Assembly: GCF_037975245.1 (NCBI RefSeq)
Contig: NC_092564.1
Coordinates: 20,563,984 to 20,623,983 of the forward strand
Direction of reading: 5' to 3'
Origin: Apostichopus japonicus
Lineage: Eukaryota > Echinodermata > Holothuroidea > Aspidochirotida > Stichopodidae
Length of the DNA: 60,000 bases
The translations under genes and the position numbers were made by a program. The notes under the pieces are model-generated. The model was not told the DNA's origin. It ran no database searches and saw only the letters and a list, made by a program, of their open reading frames with translations. Of this stretch, positions 36,801 through 51,800 are shown piece after piece; positions within the stretch are counted from its first letter, which is position 1, and each line of letters begins with the position of its first letter.

Positions 36801-39800
36801 GAGGAGGAGGGGGCAAAGGAGAAGGGGAGGGAAGGAGGAAAAGGGAGGCTTGATGCCAGCCTACGTTTATCACACCCATACTAGATTCAACGGACTGTGA
36901 GTCAGAGATGAAGTTTTCAATGCATCCAAACTTTGCTGCATTGTACCATTCCACTACTAATGAAATTCACAAAGTTCTCGCCAGGTGGGTGGGAATGACA
37001 AAATATAGTCAAAAAATGTTAAACCTACCTGTCCATTAGCATCAAGGTTGACGGGGCAGGGTTCATCCAAATCGTCCGGTCTCACCAACAGGGGTAACAC
37101 CTGCAGACTAACTGGGTTTGCGCATCTGAACTGAACGAAGGCCTTGGCGATAGCCGGGTATTTATTCCTGGAGGTGGGGCCGTTCCCTACCTCGGCCGTC
37201 AGGACCTGCTCGCCTCTCTTCGTGCAGAGCACTTGAAATACGTGGAGACCTCTCGAACCTGAAGAGATGAGGATGAAGAGAGACAGTGCAGACAAATTGC
37301 AATCTCTGGGAAATATGAGTCATAGATGGTAGGAAGGTCGCTATATAAAACAACAGAGGATGACAGTACATTGAATATACCTTAAGTTATCTTATAGATA
37401 CCTGGACACAGTAATTCATGTCATTATAACACTTGGGAAAGCTGTATGAAGTAAAGCTACTTCTAGCAAACAACAGCCCCAAAACAAAAATACGGTCGTA
37501 TACAGCTGCTACAATTAAAATGAAAACAATAACTGTTTTTCTCCTCACCCTGTTAAAGGTACCAATCCAAACTCAATGTTTGGTTTTTCGTTTCTAAAAT
37601 TCACTTTAAATCAAATAAGTACCTGCGATTGATACGTCAATGCAATTTCAGAAACCCTTGCCAACATATCGTTTACGAAACAAAGGAATTCCAATTTCAT
37701 AACACATGAACCACAGTTTTGTAAACAAGCTTTTGAATATTACAGGAACAAAATTTTCTTCCCAGAAAATATTTTTCACAAATTTCAGTTAATAAATAAA
37801 TTATATTTTATTATAAAAACAAATTAAAAAATTGGGATAATAATTATCTCTAATGATCAGAAGCCACTGATGGGTTCCCAATCCAAACCTCCAAGAACAG
37901 GGCAATTTATTAAGTAGAAAACAAGTGTTTCAAGAAGTTACTTCATGTCAAAGTCATCCCAAAATATGGGCGATAACATCCATTGGGACTCTTTCTATTC
38001 AAAAGAAGAGCATTTTCATCACTTAAACTAACTAACCTCTCGAAGATTTCAAATGGTTTATTGAAACATGTTCCGCCTTTTCTCCGTTGAGACGTTCAAA
38101 GTACTGAGTGGGATCTAAGACCCATGGTTGAGGTCCTCCTTGGAAAACAACTGTTTTCGATGACCCGGGGGTCACAATTGCCACGGAATCGGGGTCCAAT
38201 GCCTGCAAGGATAAGAACCAGTGCTAATTATAATGAAGCTTTACCAAATTGCTAAATATGAACAAGATGCTCCTTGTTGTTTATATTTTGAGGGAGTCAC
38301 TCAAGGTATGTTGTACATGAAAGGAAGAAACTAAGAACAAGCATCCTTCGTTTGTTTCTGTGACAGAAAACTATTTTATTCACTATCGCTCCAACGGGAA
38401 CATTTATGAGACTTCAAAAGTCCGCGAGACAAGATCGATAAAGCCTATGAAGAAATTAACAGGCAAATGACAATCACCAAGATGCAGCTGAAACTTTATT
38501 ATGGAAGCGGGGCAGGGGGAAATATGGGGGGTGAGGGGGAAAACTGGACACGAAATGGCAGAAGTACCGAAACTAAACAAGAGAACGGAGACTTATCAGT
38601 ACACACCAGTAACTCTTTATAGGCAGCGATGGTGACCAAGGCTTCCACAGGTGGCTTAACCTGGTCCAGCACCACCCGGACCTGGGTGTGGCCTGGCTTC
38701 AGGGCCCTGACGTGGATGAAGGTACAGGCACCTGGGGGGAGCTCGACATCCTCCCTGGAGTCGATTGGTTCAAAGATATTCTCGTCAGCGATGGAGGATC
38801 TCAGTGCAACCATGCTACAGTCAGTCATGCTAATCCTGATCTTTTTACCATCTGAAATGTCAAAGGTCATAAACATGTGAAGGGGGTGTCAAGACATAAT
38901 ACGAAAAGATGGTCTCGATACGGAAAGCCATTGAAAAAAATTACAGTATTACCAATATATACAATTGAGGAACTAATGATGACAAATCAAGAAAAAAATT
39001 TAACCATGCCCTAATTTCTCTTAATCATCTTAAATGTCAAAGGTCATACACATGTAAAGAGAGTGCCAATACATACAGTGAAAGGGTCTTGTTATGTACA
39101 GTTATTAAACACTAATATTACATGAGCAAATATGGCAAATAAGGGGCTGCTTCATCACACCATGAAAACTTTATTATGCCCAAAGGAATTATGGTAATAA
39201 ACCTGAGCAGACAGCTGAAGTCCCAGTCTTAATCAAAGATTCTAATTATACTATTATTTATTATTATTATTATGTTATTCATTATTTACTATCATTATAT
39301 TAGTATTTATGTAAGTTTTAGTTGGTATTTATCTTCACATTTTCTGTAATGTGAAAGTTACTTCATTAGACATGTAACAAGACTCTGCTACTGTTGCCAT
39401 TTATATGCGAGATAGCAAAAATAGGATATAATAATTTTCTACCTTTGCTTTGGTTTTTACATACAGTTCCTCTCAGTTCTAAACCCAAGGGACTAAATCT
39501 TATTGTATAATACAATATCATAAATATCATAAAATGGAAGACTGAAATAAATGCTCTGACAGAAAATATCTGAAATGGATTTCAAAAATTTCTCCCAGCA
39601 ATAAGGGTTCACTACCTATGGAAATCTGATTTATGGTTTTGTTATTTGTTTCTTTCTTTTTTGCCTTGAAGCTTGGCACCTGTAAGAGAAGGCATGGAGG
39701 ATTCTGTACTTTCTTCTGTTGGGAGGAAAATCATCTCATTGCCAATCCTTTAAATGTGCACAGTAGTTTAACGAGGACTGCAAAGAGTTCTTAATTAGTA

Positions 39801-42800
39801 TTTGGACCAAGCCAAGACCTGCTGGGAAGAATTCAGAGAGGAAAATTCACTACGAATGATTCCAATAAATCTTCAAAAGGAGAGACCATAGTTACAAACC
39901 TACTACCTTGTATGCTCCTTTAAACTCCCACCATGAATATGCAACAGATATAAATTCTTACTTTCCAAAACCTCTCCAAACATTGCCAGAGGTAGATGAA
40001 GTTCGTCCCCAACCATCACCTCCACCTGACCATCGATGAACTGCATCTCGGTGGGAGCTTGGACGTAGACCTAAAAACAATAGAAAAAACAGAGACAAAA
40101 ACACTGATGATGCCGAGCAAATGTATTATGTGAGGCACAGACGAGCAAGTTGCTGCTCGTGAGAAATCTTCTGCGACTCCCAAGGAGGTTTTCAACCCTG
40201 TTTATGGGGTCTCGTGGGTCCTTGAGCAAGGTAATATATCAATTATGTATACCTTATATAATTTGCATCAAGCTCCTACTTATGATAGAATAGTTCAACG
40301 TATAACAGATGGACAACATGTAGTAAAACGTTATGATCTTGTCTTCCGCACATATTAATGTCAAATGTCCATTTTTGTTGCGAGAGTAGGTAAATCCTCA
40401 AGTGTTGCAGCAAGTGGATTGTGTACAAATTCCACTACAGTTCCCCAGATCAATTTCATGCCCAACCCTGACATATACGGCATTACAGCTGCAATTATGT
40501 GAGATATGTATAGCATATACTGATCCTATATGTAAAAAATACAGTCACAGGTTCTTTACTCCACCTGACCTACAATAAATTGTAAAAATGTAAGTAAAAC
40601 AGAAAATTTAGTGGAAAGGAACAGAGATTTGTAAGGATCACATTGCGTCACCGACAACGTTGCTAATTTACGTTGTAGTATTGTTATTCATGAATAGCAA
40701 TGCAAACTAATACGTCATCACGAACTGATGTGAAACTCGCTGAGAACAGAATAAATCCAAATTTTCTTTTAGAACAACACTCCTTTTTTTCCTCATTAAG
40801 ATAAAATATATTTCCAGTTTGCCATCATGTGAGGTTTCCTCTGATTCTTACAAATGATGGTACTATTCTCGCCATAGACTGAAACGATGATCATATACGA
40901 AATACAAAATACAGCAAGTTTGACTTGAGTTTGACCTCTCTGTGAGGATGGTCCTTACCATACATGTTCCATAATGAGAAGGGTTCCTACTGTCCGCTGC
41001 AGTAACCTCGGTGACGCCCATTTCTTTTGTCGTTGTCACCGTCCCCTGGACGTTAACGTTGGCCACTGGTAGGTCTGAGGATGACCAAATGTAGGTACCA
41101 GTTCCACCTGTCGCCTGTCGGATTAAAGGATTAAGGAGGTAGGAAGAAAGCAACAACCCGTGGGAAATATTAAGAAAGATGAAGAAGAAGAATATGAAAA
41201 TGTCAATATGCAAAGGCAAACTAATGAAAAATTTTTTGTAAAAGTGATAGTGTTATTATTACTCTATCTCGTAAACTCACATAGAAAGGTGAAAATCCAT
41301 TCACTTTCCCTTCCCCTGTCACTTTCTTGGCTGTATCAAATGAAACTTGGGGTGTGGTCCCTGGGTTACATTGTTTACAAGGATCAGTGGCTTCTGACAG
41401 TGCCCCAAACGATTGGATTAAGGAGGAACATCAGTAGGATTAGTAAATCAAGTAGTAGAGCTAAGCGCTTTTTAACACTGAGGATACTCTAGTTCGGATC
41501 TCATCCTTTCAAAACGGCCTTTTTTTTCAAATCTTTTAGAGGACATCCAAAGATCTGACACACCTGGTCTGATTTATCTTTATCACTTTCCAGCATGAAC
41601 TTCATTCTAATACATGCCAAATATCAAAGGACCTGATATCTGACAAATACTTAACAAGATAACATTTTACTGATTGAAGATTGAAAGAAATTGAAACAGT
41701 GAAAGAGCTTAAAATAATTTTTAAGATTGAGCTAAGATATGAGTTTGTTCATTCATACAATTCATGTTAAACAGCCGTTTTCAATTTTGACGACATTACT
41801 TCCTGGTGTAACTTCATATAATAATCAAACTCAAAGAGGTTACATTCATCAACTATGCAGAAATCAAAAAGAGGGATACTCACTTCCAAACGATAACTGT
41901 ACTGTCTGTTGCCTGTCGGTAACCATGGAAAACTCAGGTACTCTGGCATGACCTTCACAGGGTCATATATTTCTACTTCTTGGGACTCACTGATGGGATT
42001 TACAAACAACACTTTCTCACCATCCTGTAGAAGAGGCAAAGAGGCTGGTATGTTGAACTCCTTAGGTCACAGATTGGTTTTAGCCAGAAAGCCTCTCTTG
42101 TGATTGGGTAATTGGGTTGATAAACTCCATCGTGCTACCGTCCACCAATAACAATGTAATGGCAGTGCTATCTGGCAGTCAGGTTTGATTTATTCAAAAC
42201 AAATCACTTTCTGACTACCTTTGTGGAGACATAAAATCCTAACATACATCCCTCTCATCAAAGAATGGAGTAACTTACCATACTCAGTCTAACGATTGTA
42301 TGGTTGCCATGGTAATAATGGGTCAGGTCAAGCCATACAAACACAATCAGATATGCATATATGCTTTCCAGACTATTACTTTCCACTCTAAATTCCCAAT
42401 GTTTCAGTCTAACTGTCCAACGTTAAAGTCTAACTCTCCAACCTGTTTTCTAAGTCAAGTTTCTTGTTATCAGTGATTGATTAGCAGGACTTGATACCCC
42501 ATTCTTCATGGGTATGAGCGGAAAAGGTCCTCTCCAAACTTTTATGACTCCGAAGAAACTTTGCAGACGTAACAATACTGAAGTCACATATGACTTTCAT
42601 GTTCTCTAGTCTTTGATAGTCCCTGCGATGCTTCCACTTTGGCGCATGATCAAATTGAACCGTGACAGAAATCCCTGATAAGTATCTTTCATTCGAAAAA
42701 TGTCGTGCAGGAAGTTTATATCTGGCAGTCTGCTAAAAGTTGCGATAGAGTGCCTCTGGCAAATAAACTGTTCTTAGAGTATCAATTTCCAACAAACATG

Positions 42801-45800
42801 TGACCAGTCCAAGTCAGATGAAAGGGATTTACAATAAATTCCTCTACTTTTGAAGAGATGTAAGGGTATCAAAGCAGATAAGGAGAGCAGTTTTACATTC
42901 AAAAGCCAAATGAACTTACAGGTTTCACGATAGCTAATAGAGATGCCTCTATCTCTGTGATTCCGCTCTGTTTGGTGCGGATGTAATGAAAGGAGCCATT
43001 CTCAGTGGAACGTTTCACTTCAAAGTAAAGTTCTGGAAAGATGGTTTCGATGCGTATGTTCTGTCCAAAGAGACAAGGGGAGAAGAAAAAGGCCAGTTAG
43101 CACTTGTAATGGCCGCACTACAAGATGTTTGCTAAAGTAAATAGTGAATTATTAAACACACTCAAAGGATTAATAGTGAGCTATAAACAATTTAAGAGGA
43201 ACAAAGGATACATGAACACTGACATCTGTGTGTTGGTATATTTACATATACACATCGCGATATGTGAACCCCTAGAAATATGAGAAGTGTCATTCAAGAC
43301 ATACATCTAGTATATTTAAACACATCGCGATATGTATCATACACCCAGACGTATAAATATCAAGACATACATCTGGTTTATTTACATATACACATCGCGA
43401 TAAGTGGACACCCTCGAGAAATATGAGAAGTGTACATCAAGACATACATCTAGTATATTTATTATTATTTATATATACACATCGCTATAAGTGGACACCC
43501 CTAGAAATATGAGAAGCGTCCATCAAGACATACAGCTAGTATATTTATGCACATCGCGATATTTATACACCCAGATGTATATACATCAAGACATACATCT
43601 GGTATATTTACATAAACATCGCGATATGTGGACACCCTTGAGAAATATGAGAAGTTTACATCAAGACATACATCTGGTTCATTTACATATACACATCGCG
43701 ATACGTGGACACCCCTAGATATATGGGAACTGAGAAGTGTCCATCAAGACATACATCTAGTATATTTACATAATCACATTGCTATATGTGGACACGCTTA
43801 GAAATATGAGAAGTTTACATCAAGACTTACATCTGGTATATTTACATATACACATCGCGATACGTGGACACCCCTAGAAATATGAGAAGTGTACATCAAG
43901 ACATACATCTGGTTCATTTATATATACACTTTGTGTTATGTGGATACTGAGACATATACCACAAGACACGCATCTGTTATATTTACATACAGATATTACT
44001 ACACTTAGAAGATATTTCCCGTTCTCTGTCTTTCTCGATCAGTTACTCCTTGCACACCATAGTCTAACGTAGAATTCCTGTCCACACTTAACTAATTGTT
44101 TTGTCAGTGTTTTCCATTGTTACTACATGATGAGGTTCTTCACTGAGTTACAATACTGAAACTTAAAGAGCAATCGGTTAACTCTCATTTCAAATATCAA
44201 AGATAACATGTCTACACCAGCAGAAATACCGTAACTAGGCTCTAATACCAATTCTCTTTCGGGCGTGGACTGACAAGTTACTTACTGGAATGTTAGCTGG
44301 AAACATCTTGTTGCTGTCACGGTCGTAGACCTCGATCAGTATCTCGTACCAACTGTTGGTTTGTAACACCCAGTTCTTGCCAGGGAAGATCACAAACCCT
44401 ACGAATATAAATCAAATTGTCATCAGTTAAAATATGCGTAAAGCGGTTTACGATCTACGACAAATTAATTATAACAGAATTAGAAAGTATGAACAGAAAT
44501 GACCTTCATAAACCTGATAAGGAGCCGACAAATCAAACCATTGCTGTGACCTTTAACTGTAGGTTTAACCAACTAGAATGAGTAAACACAACAAGCATCG
44601 TGGTCGAGGGTGAACAAAATTAAATCCTGACTGTGGTCCAGGGAGCATACTACTATTAACATCACAACCCTTTAGAGCAAAAGACACACATTCACTCAAA
44701 ACTTCAATATGTTCAATCTAACTTAAAAAGCAGAAAGAAGAAAAACTGTTTAAAACATCAGTGATGTAATTGGAAGATTCCATTTGCCCGCAAAGTTATA
44801 GATAATTAAGGGAGAATTACAATAAACTGCATCTATTGTTTTATAAATAGTAATAATTAATTCATCCAACCAAAACGTGTCGTAAACTCCCCTTGTAAGA
44901 ACAGAGCACCCATGGATGACATAAAATACAATATCTCTTTGATAAATTTTAAGTGGATTGAAAGTATACTATTTTTGGCCATAAATCTCTTTGTATTCCT
45001 ATCAAAGTATTGCACTGACTTGAAAGCACTGACCAGGTTGTCTGTGTGTTAGGCTCAGTAATCCAGCCGCTTTTAATGACAAGCCTCAGATGTTTAAATG
45101 GTCATTTCTCAAAAAACAAGATTAAAAGTGGCATAGAAATTAAAACCAGTTCTGATGGGAGTGACTTTTTAACGATCAACAATTTTATAGTTTTTGTTTA
45201 TAGTTCACTAAAATATAGTTTTGCATAAATGATATCATCCTTAAATTGTTACGTTTAATTGCCCTATGCAATGTATAACGTTTAATTGCCTATGCAATGC
45301 ATTATAATGTTTAATTGCCTATGCAATGCATAACGTATAGCTCTGCATGTTAATGTCTGCATCAAAATACAAATTTGGACAAAGCTGTCTGAGTTAGGGA
45401 ATTTAAGATCAATTACATCAAATTAGTATCACTTGTCCACCCTGACAAAAAGTTAAATATATCACCTCATTCGCATTAATAGGCAAGATTCAATTTAAAG
45501 ATAAAAGAGGAGGGTACTACAGTAATGTTATTCTTTGCATTAAGCGTTCAAAAGATTGCCAAGACAATATTTTTTTTACAGTTTGAAAGAGGTATCAAGG
45601 CGCCTTTTCAAAGTACAATTCTTGAGCACTGGTAAAGATGGTTAAAAGCAACCTACGGCAATTTGATTAAAGTAGCACGGCAATGTGTTGATTTTCGTAA
45701 CAGATGATTTTTAGGGACATTATATTACCTCAAGTTGTACGTGCGCCAACGGCAACTGACCGTCAGTGTAGTCAGTTACTTGAGTAAATGTAAATGTTGC

Positions 45801-48800
45801 GGAGAATATGATTAATTTATGCTGATATGATGAAAGAGTCTTTTTGACGAAAGAGAGCAGTTTTGATCAGATTGACTAATGAGTAACCCATTACCAGTTG
45901 AGCACACCGAGACGTTGAACACTTTGTTGTTTGGTAAAAATGCCCAGAAATGCCAACATACCAATTATCATCTGCGTATACATTAACTTGTTCGCTAACA
46001 ATAACTTTCCATAGCTATGACTGCTTAACCATGCAATGTAATTAAAAACAGCATATGAATGAACACAATGTGAGGAAACAATTTATATAAAAAGACATGA
46101 TTCAAACGATTTTTTCTGGTTGTCTCTCGGACAAACAGGTCTTACGTTTGGACTGTCTGAACAGCAAATTTGAGTTGTACGAAAAAGAGCAGCAAAACAA
46201 CAGAGATGACCAATATGTAGACTGTAGGCTTGACAATGTATAGGCTTGATGATGCGTAAGCTTGATGATGCATAAGCCTGATGATTTGTAAGCTTGGTGA
46301 ATAGAACACTAGCTTTGGGCCAGTAAAACTCCCCTTTAAGCCTACCACTAAATTTTTTATGTCAGTAAGAAAGTTTTCCAAAAGTGATGGAGGGTGATAC
46401 CAATTCATCATTCATCATGAATTTAACATAAACAAGTAGTCGTTCAACGGACGACCTCCAAAGCTGGTTTTGGTCATGATATCTGAACAAAATTGTTTGA
46501 CTCGGACCAATTACAATGCTCTGCATATGAAACAAACATTTCTCTTATTGTACTTTAGTTTCTCATACTTATTTATATTTTATTATTGACTATGTTCTAA
46601 TATTTTGTGTATTCTTTGTTTAAAACTATTTTACTATTTACATATTTCTGACTTTGTATTGGACTATATGCGTTTAGGGCTTTAATTATTATCGTTTAGT
46701 ACGGGTGTTTTTTATATTGTTGCTTTAGGCTTTTACATTTGTAAAGTGCTTTGAGCAGCCTTGCTGATTATGGGCTATATAAATATTACTTATTATCATT
46801 TTTATTAAACAAGAACATGAATGTATCGGAAAGGATGGTCATTATCAAATGGCATTTCCCTTTTCTGTCATATTTACCCTCCTCTACTTTTTTGTCTCCT
46901 GTCTCCTTTTCCTCTTCCTGATAGGACCTTCTAATGTTAAGCAGATGCTAATCACATTTAAGGGTTGTTGTCAATAGTTATCACAAATATCCCTCGACTG
47001 AAACTTAGCTACTTGCTTTTGTCTTTTGCTTTCTCTTTGTGTCTTGGTACTTCAAGTCATAGCCAACATCCTACAAAAGGTTACATAGTCATTTAACATG
47101 ATCAAAACCAAGTAAAAAAACAGAGCAAATAAGTCTAGAAAGTAGCCCTCTGAAGAAGCAAAGAGGCTTAGCCTTCTGAAAAGACATCTGAAAGGCATAG
47201 AGGCTTCCTGCTCTAAAAGGGCAAAGAGGATTAGCCGTCTGAAAAGGCATAGAGGCAATGCCCTCTGAAAAGGCAGAGGTTTAGTCCTCTAAAAAGCCAT
47301 AGAGGCTGAGTGCTCTGAAAAAGGCATAGAGGCTTAGCCCTCTGAAAAGGCATAGAGGTATAGCCCTGAGAAGGCATAGAGAATTAGCCCTGAGAAGGCA
47401 TTGAGGCTCAGCCCTCCAGAAAAAACGATATTATCCCAAGAGATTACAGAAGTGATTGACTTTCTTGAGAACCAGTTTGTAAAAGTCAAACAACATTTTA
47501 TAAATTCATAAAAGTCTCAAGGCTCTATGAAGGCTCTATGTAATAAGTGAGGGAGGGAGAGAGAGAGAGAATGTGTTATAAATGTCAACATACTGTAGAA
47601 GCCAACTAAGTACTACCACTTCAAGTACCATAGAGAACAGTCATGGCTTTATCCACTGGCAAAGTAGCACATTACAACAGGCGAATATGAAATCATATGA
47701 AGAGTAAATCCATTAGTTTCATACTACATGGTCAAACTGAAAACATGCTTAATGTCAGCAAAATTATTAAAATGAGTTTATCTGAGGGTATAGAGGGTAA
47801 TTACATTATGAAACAAAACAAAGGCACAACAACAACAACAACAGGGAGATAAAAAGCAAGTTAAAGGGTTGCAAACATATTCTGGGATGTATTTCAGAAG
47901 CTACATAAAATTTACATGGCCCATTGTATCCCAGGGTGCCACATCCTGTAAGGGTATTTAGTTAAAATCCGATGAGGATGTTCATTTGTATCCAGCACGT
48001 ACTACAGAGGTTAATTCTAGTGTTGCGCCGATATCACCAATATCGGTTTTGGCCGATATCCAATATTATCATCCCAATATCGGTCCGATACCGATATTTT
48101 TTAACAGTTAAAATAAACTGGACGCAGTAAATGTGAGCCTTTTTAAATTTATCAGTTTCGTGACAATTTAAATAAAAAAAGTTGTCAGTATTTTGTGTTC
48201 GTGGGAAATTGAACAAGGTTTTCCAACACTGCTGAACTGTGCAGTTATACATCATGTTCAAGGTTATCACGGCCTTTGAGAAAATGAATGGTTAGTACAG
48301 TGTATATATGCTGCACTAATGCTGTGTGTAGGCCAAGGTTCACGAAGGTCATTGGTTATATTCGCGCGCCGTCGACATGTTTTTAGAGGTTACGGAGGGT
48401 CAGCTTTCCATGGATATTAATCGAAAATGAATCTGAGTTTAACTGACGCTAAAGAAATGGATCGTCTTAGGCAGATTAACAGATCATTGCAAGTATAAAG
48501 AAGTAGCACTGCTGTTAAAAAGAAAAGTTCAATATCGGTTTGCTGTTATCGGCAATTAGGCAAAATTTTACCAATACCGATATGCTGCCGATATTGCAAA
48601 TATCGGTCGATACCGATATTGAAAACGATTATCGTAGCAACACTAGTTAATTCATCAAGGGAAGTGGTAGGTCATTATTGCAAGAAATGGGAGAGAAGTT
48701 TAAACTGAAGCTAAGCCATTATGTGATTATATGATGCAATATGGCAGTTAAAACCGATACAAATATATATATACTGCACTACATAAGTAACTATAACTTC

Positions 48801-51800
48801 ACTAGCTAGCAGCTCTTCTCTGTATTTGTGAGTAGGTTGTTCTTTTGTGAGTTCATTCCAAAGATGCCGAGCAGAGTGTACGAGTGAATAATAAAAGTGC
48901 TGCATCAATCACTGTGTATTTGTCCTCAATAGATATATTTTAATATTTACCAAATGAGTTTTAAATTATGTCTCTTGACTTCCATGAATGAATCACAATA
49001 TCATCTTATACAAGCAAATGCTTTACTTTCAGACAAGAATAAAGCCAAACTGAGAGCTTTCTCGAAAATGAAAAACAAAGGAAAACAGGAAAGATAAAAA
49101 AACAGCTGTTACATCAAGAAATGAAGACTGGTAGAATGAATGAGAGAGACAGGCAGTCTCTCTTCAATTGCAACTTTATGCAAAAATATTTTTCTTGTTA
49201 AAAAAATTTAACCTGCGCCCTATAGCTACATGACCCACACAACAGCTGTTTGACCTGCACTATATAGCTACATGACCCACGCAACAGCTGTTTGACCTGT
49301 ACTACAAAGCAACATGACCCACACAACAGCTGTTTGACCTGCACTCTATAGCTTCATGACCCACACAACAGCTGTTTGACCTGCACTCTATGACTACATG
49401 ACCCACACAACAGCTGTTTGACCTGCACCCTATAGCAACATGACCCACACAATAGCTGTTTGACCTGCACTATATAGCTACATGACCCACACAACAGCTG
49501 TTTGACCTGCACTATATAGCTACATGACCCACACAACAGCTGTTTGACCTGCACCCTATAGCTACATGACCCACACAACAGCTGTTTGACCTGCACCCTA
49601 TAGCTACATGACCCACACAACAGCTGTTTGACCTGCACCCTATAGCTACATGACCCACACAACAGCTGTTTGACCTGCACTATATAGCTACATGACCCAC
49701 ACAACAGCTGTTTGACCTGCACTCTATAGCTTCATGACCCACACAACAGCTGTTTGACCTGCACTCTATGACTACATGACCCACACAACAGCTGTTTGAC
49801 CTGCACTATATAGCTACATGACCCACACAATAGCTGTTTGACCTGCACTATATAGCTACATGACCCACACAATAGCTGTTTGACCTGCACTATATAGCTA
49901 CATGACCCACACAACAGCTGTTTGACCTGCACTATATAGCTACATGACCCACACAACAGCTGTTTGACCTGCACTCTATAGCTACATGACCCACACAACA
50001 GCTGTTTGACCTGCACCCTATAGCTACATGACCCACACAACAGCTGTTTGACCTGCACCCTATGACTACATGACCCACACAACAGCTGTTTGACCTGCAC
50101 CCTATAGCTACATGACCCACACAACAGCTGTTTGACCTGCACTATATAGCTACATGACCCACACAACAGCTGTTTGACCTGCACCATATAGCTACATGAC
50201 CCACACAACAGCTGTTTGACCTGCACCATATAGCTACATGACCCACACAACAGCTGTTTGACCTGCACCCTATAGCTACATGACCCACACAACAGCTGTT
50301 TGACCTGCACCCTATAGCTACATGACCCACACAACAGCTGTTTGACCTGCACTATATAGCTACATGACCCACACAACAGCTGTTTGACCTGCACTCTATA
50401 GCTTCATGACCCACACAACAGCTGTTTGACCTGCACTCTGTGACTACATGACCCACACAACAGCTGTTTGACCTGCACCCTATAGCTACATGACCCACAC
50501 AATAGCTGTTTGACCTGCACCATATAGCTACATGACCCACACAATAGCTGTTTGACCTGCACCCTATAGCTACATGACCCACACAACAGCTGTTTGACCT
50601 GCACTATATAGCTACATGACCCACACAACAGCTGTTTGACCTGCACTATATAGCTACATGACCCACACAACAGCTGTTTGACCTGCACCCTATAGCTACA
50701 TGACCCACACAACAGCTGTTTGACCTGCACTATATAGCTACATGACCCACACAACAGCTGTTTGACCTGCACTATATAGCTACATGACCCACACAACAGC
50801 TGTTTGACCTGCACCCTATAGCTACATGACCCACACAACAGCTGTTTGACCTGCACTATATAGCTACATGACCCACACAACAGCTGTTTGACCTGCACTC
50901 TATAGTTACATGACCCACACAACAGCTGTTTGACCTGCACCCTATTACTACTTGATGGATACAATAGCTTTTTTTGACCCACACAACAGCTACTTAAATC
51001 GCACAATTGTTATTGGACTACACAATGATTATCACACTGCACTACATGCATATTTGAGCATTTCTTTTACCCAACATTTAGCTTTAGAGGATATGTATAA
51101 AGCCATGCTAACAGAAATGTAAACATCTATACTTACTAGCACCTGGTGGAAAGAAACACACATGAAATTTTGTATTTTTGTGAGATATGAATAATGAAAT
51201 CAAAGCATCAAAGACTATGATATGAAACGAAAATATTTAATTGCATTTAGCTCCTTCATTTAAATGGTGGGGCAACTATATCTCGATACTTATTACCATG
51301 ACGATATAGCGGGGTATCTTTAAGATCATATTATTCTGTTACATTTGATACATACATGTCGTAGATAGGTCAGGGTATGTAAGGATGTCAGGTTATGTAA
51401 GAGTTATGTAAGTAGACTGGCATCTTTGAGCATGTAAACCATTTGTAGCTAAACAAAATGTAAAATCAAAAATAAGTGATAAAAGCGTAAATGTCAACTT
51501 TTATTAACAAGCAGTCAGCTCAGTTTTTACTCACCTTTCACTCAAGGTTATTCATCAAAGTAATTTCATTAATTTTTGCAAGCAAAACACAAAGAAAGCA
51601 TAATGAAACAAGATAGCACTGTTTAATTTTTTATTTCAAAGTTTGCTCAATCTAAAGACTTCAAAACAACCTTTTGTTTTGCAACTGTTTAACCCAGCAT
51701 TAGCTTTGAAACATCTACAAATACAAAGAATAAGATGGCTTTGAAAGGAGCAAAATTTCTTCTTCTGCTAAAACACCAAAATGAGCACTTAAAGAGAAGA

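Noticed and set aside
41101-41114. Alternative acceptor for NUP210 exon 11 at 41107
   Set aside because: It shifts phase against exon 10 (exon length 149 instead of 156) and would break the reading frame.
49354-51006. Three minus-strand frames of 122, 220 and 200 codons with a Cys-rich 14-residue repeat
   Set aside because: They are the translation of the 42-bp intronic array. Openness follows from the unit length being a multiple of three; stops occur wherever a variant unit reads ATAGCTTCATGAC.
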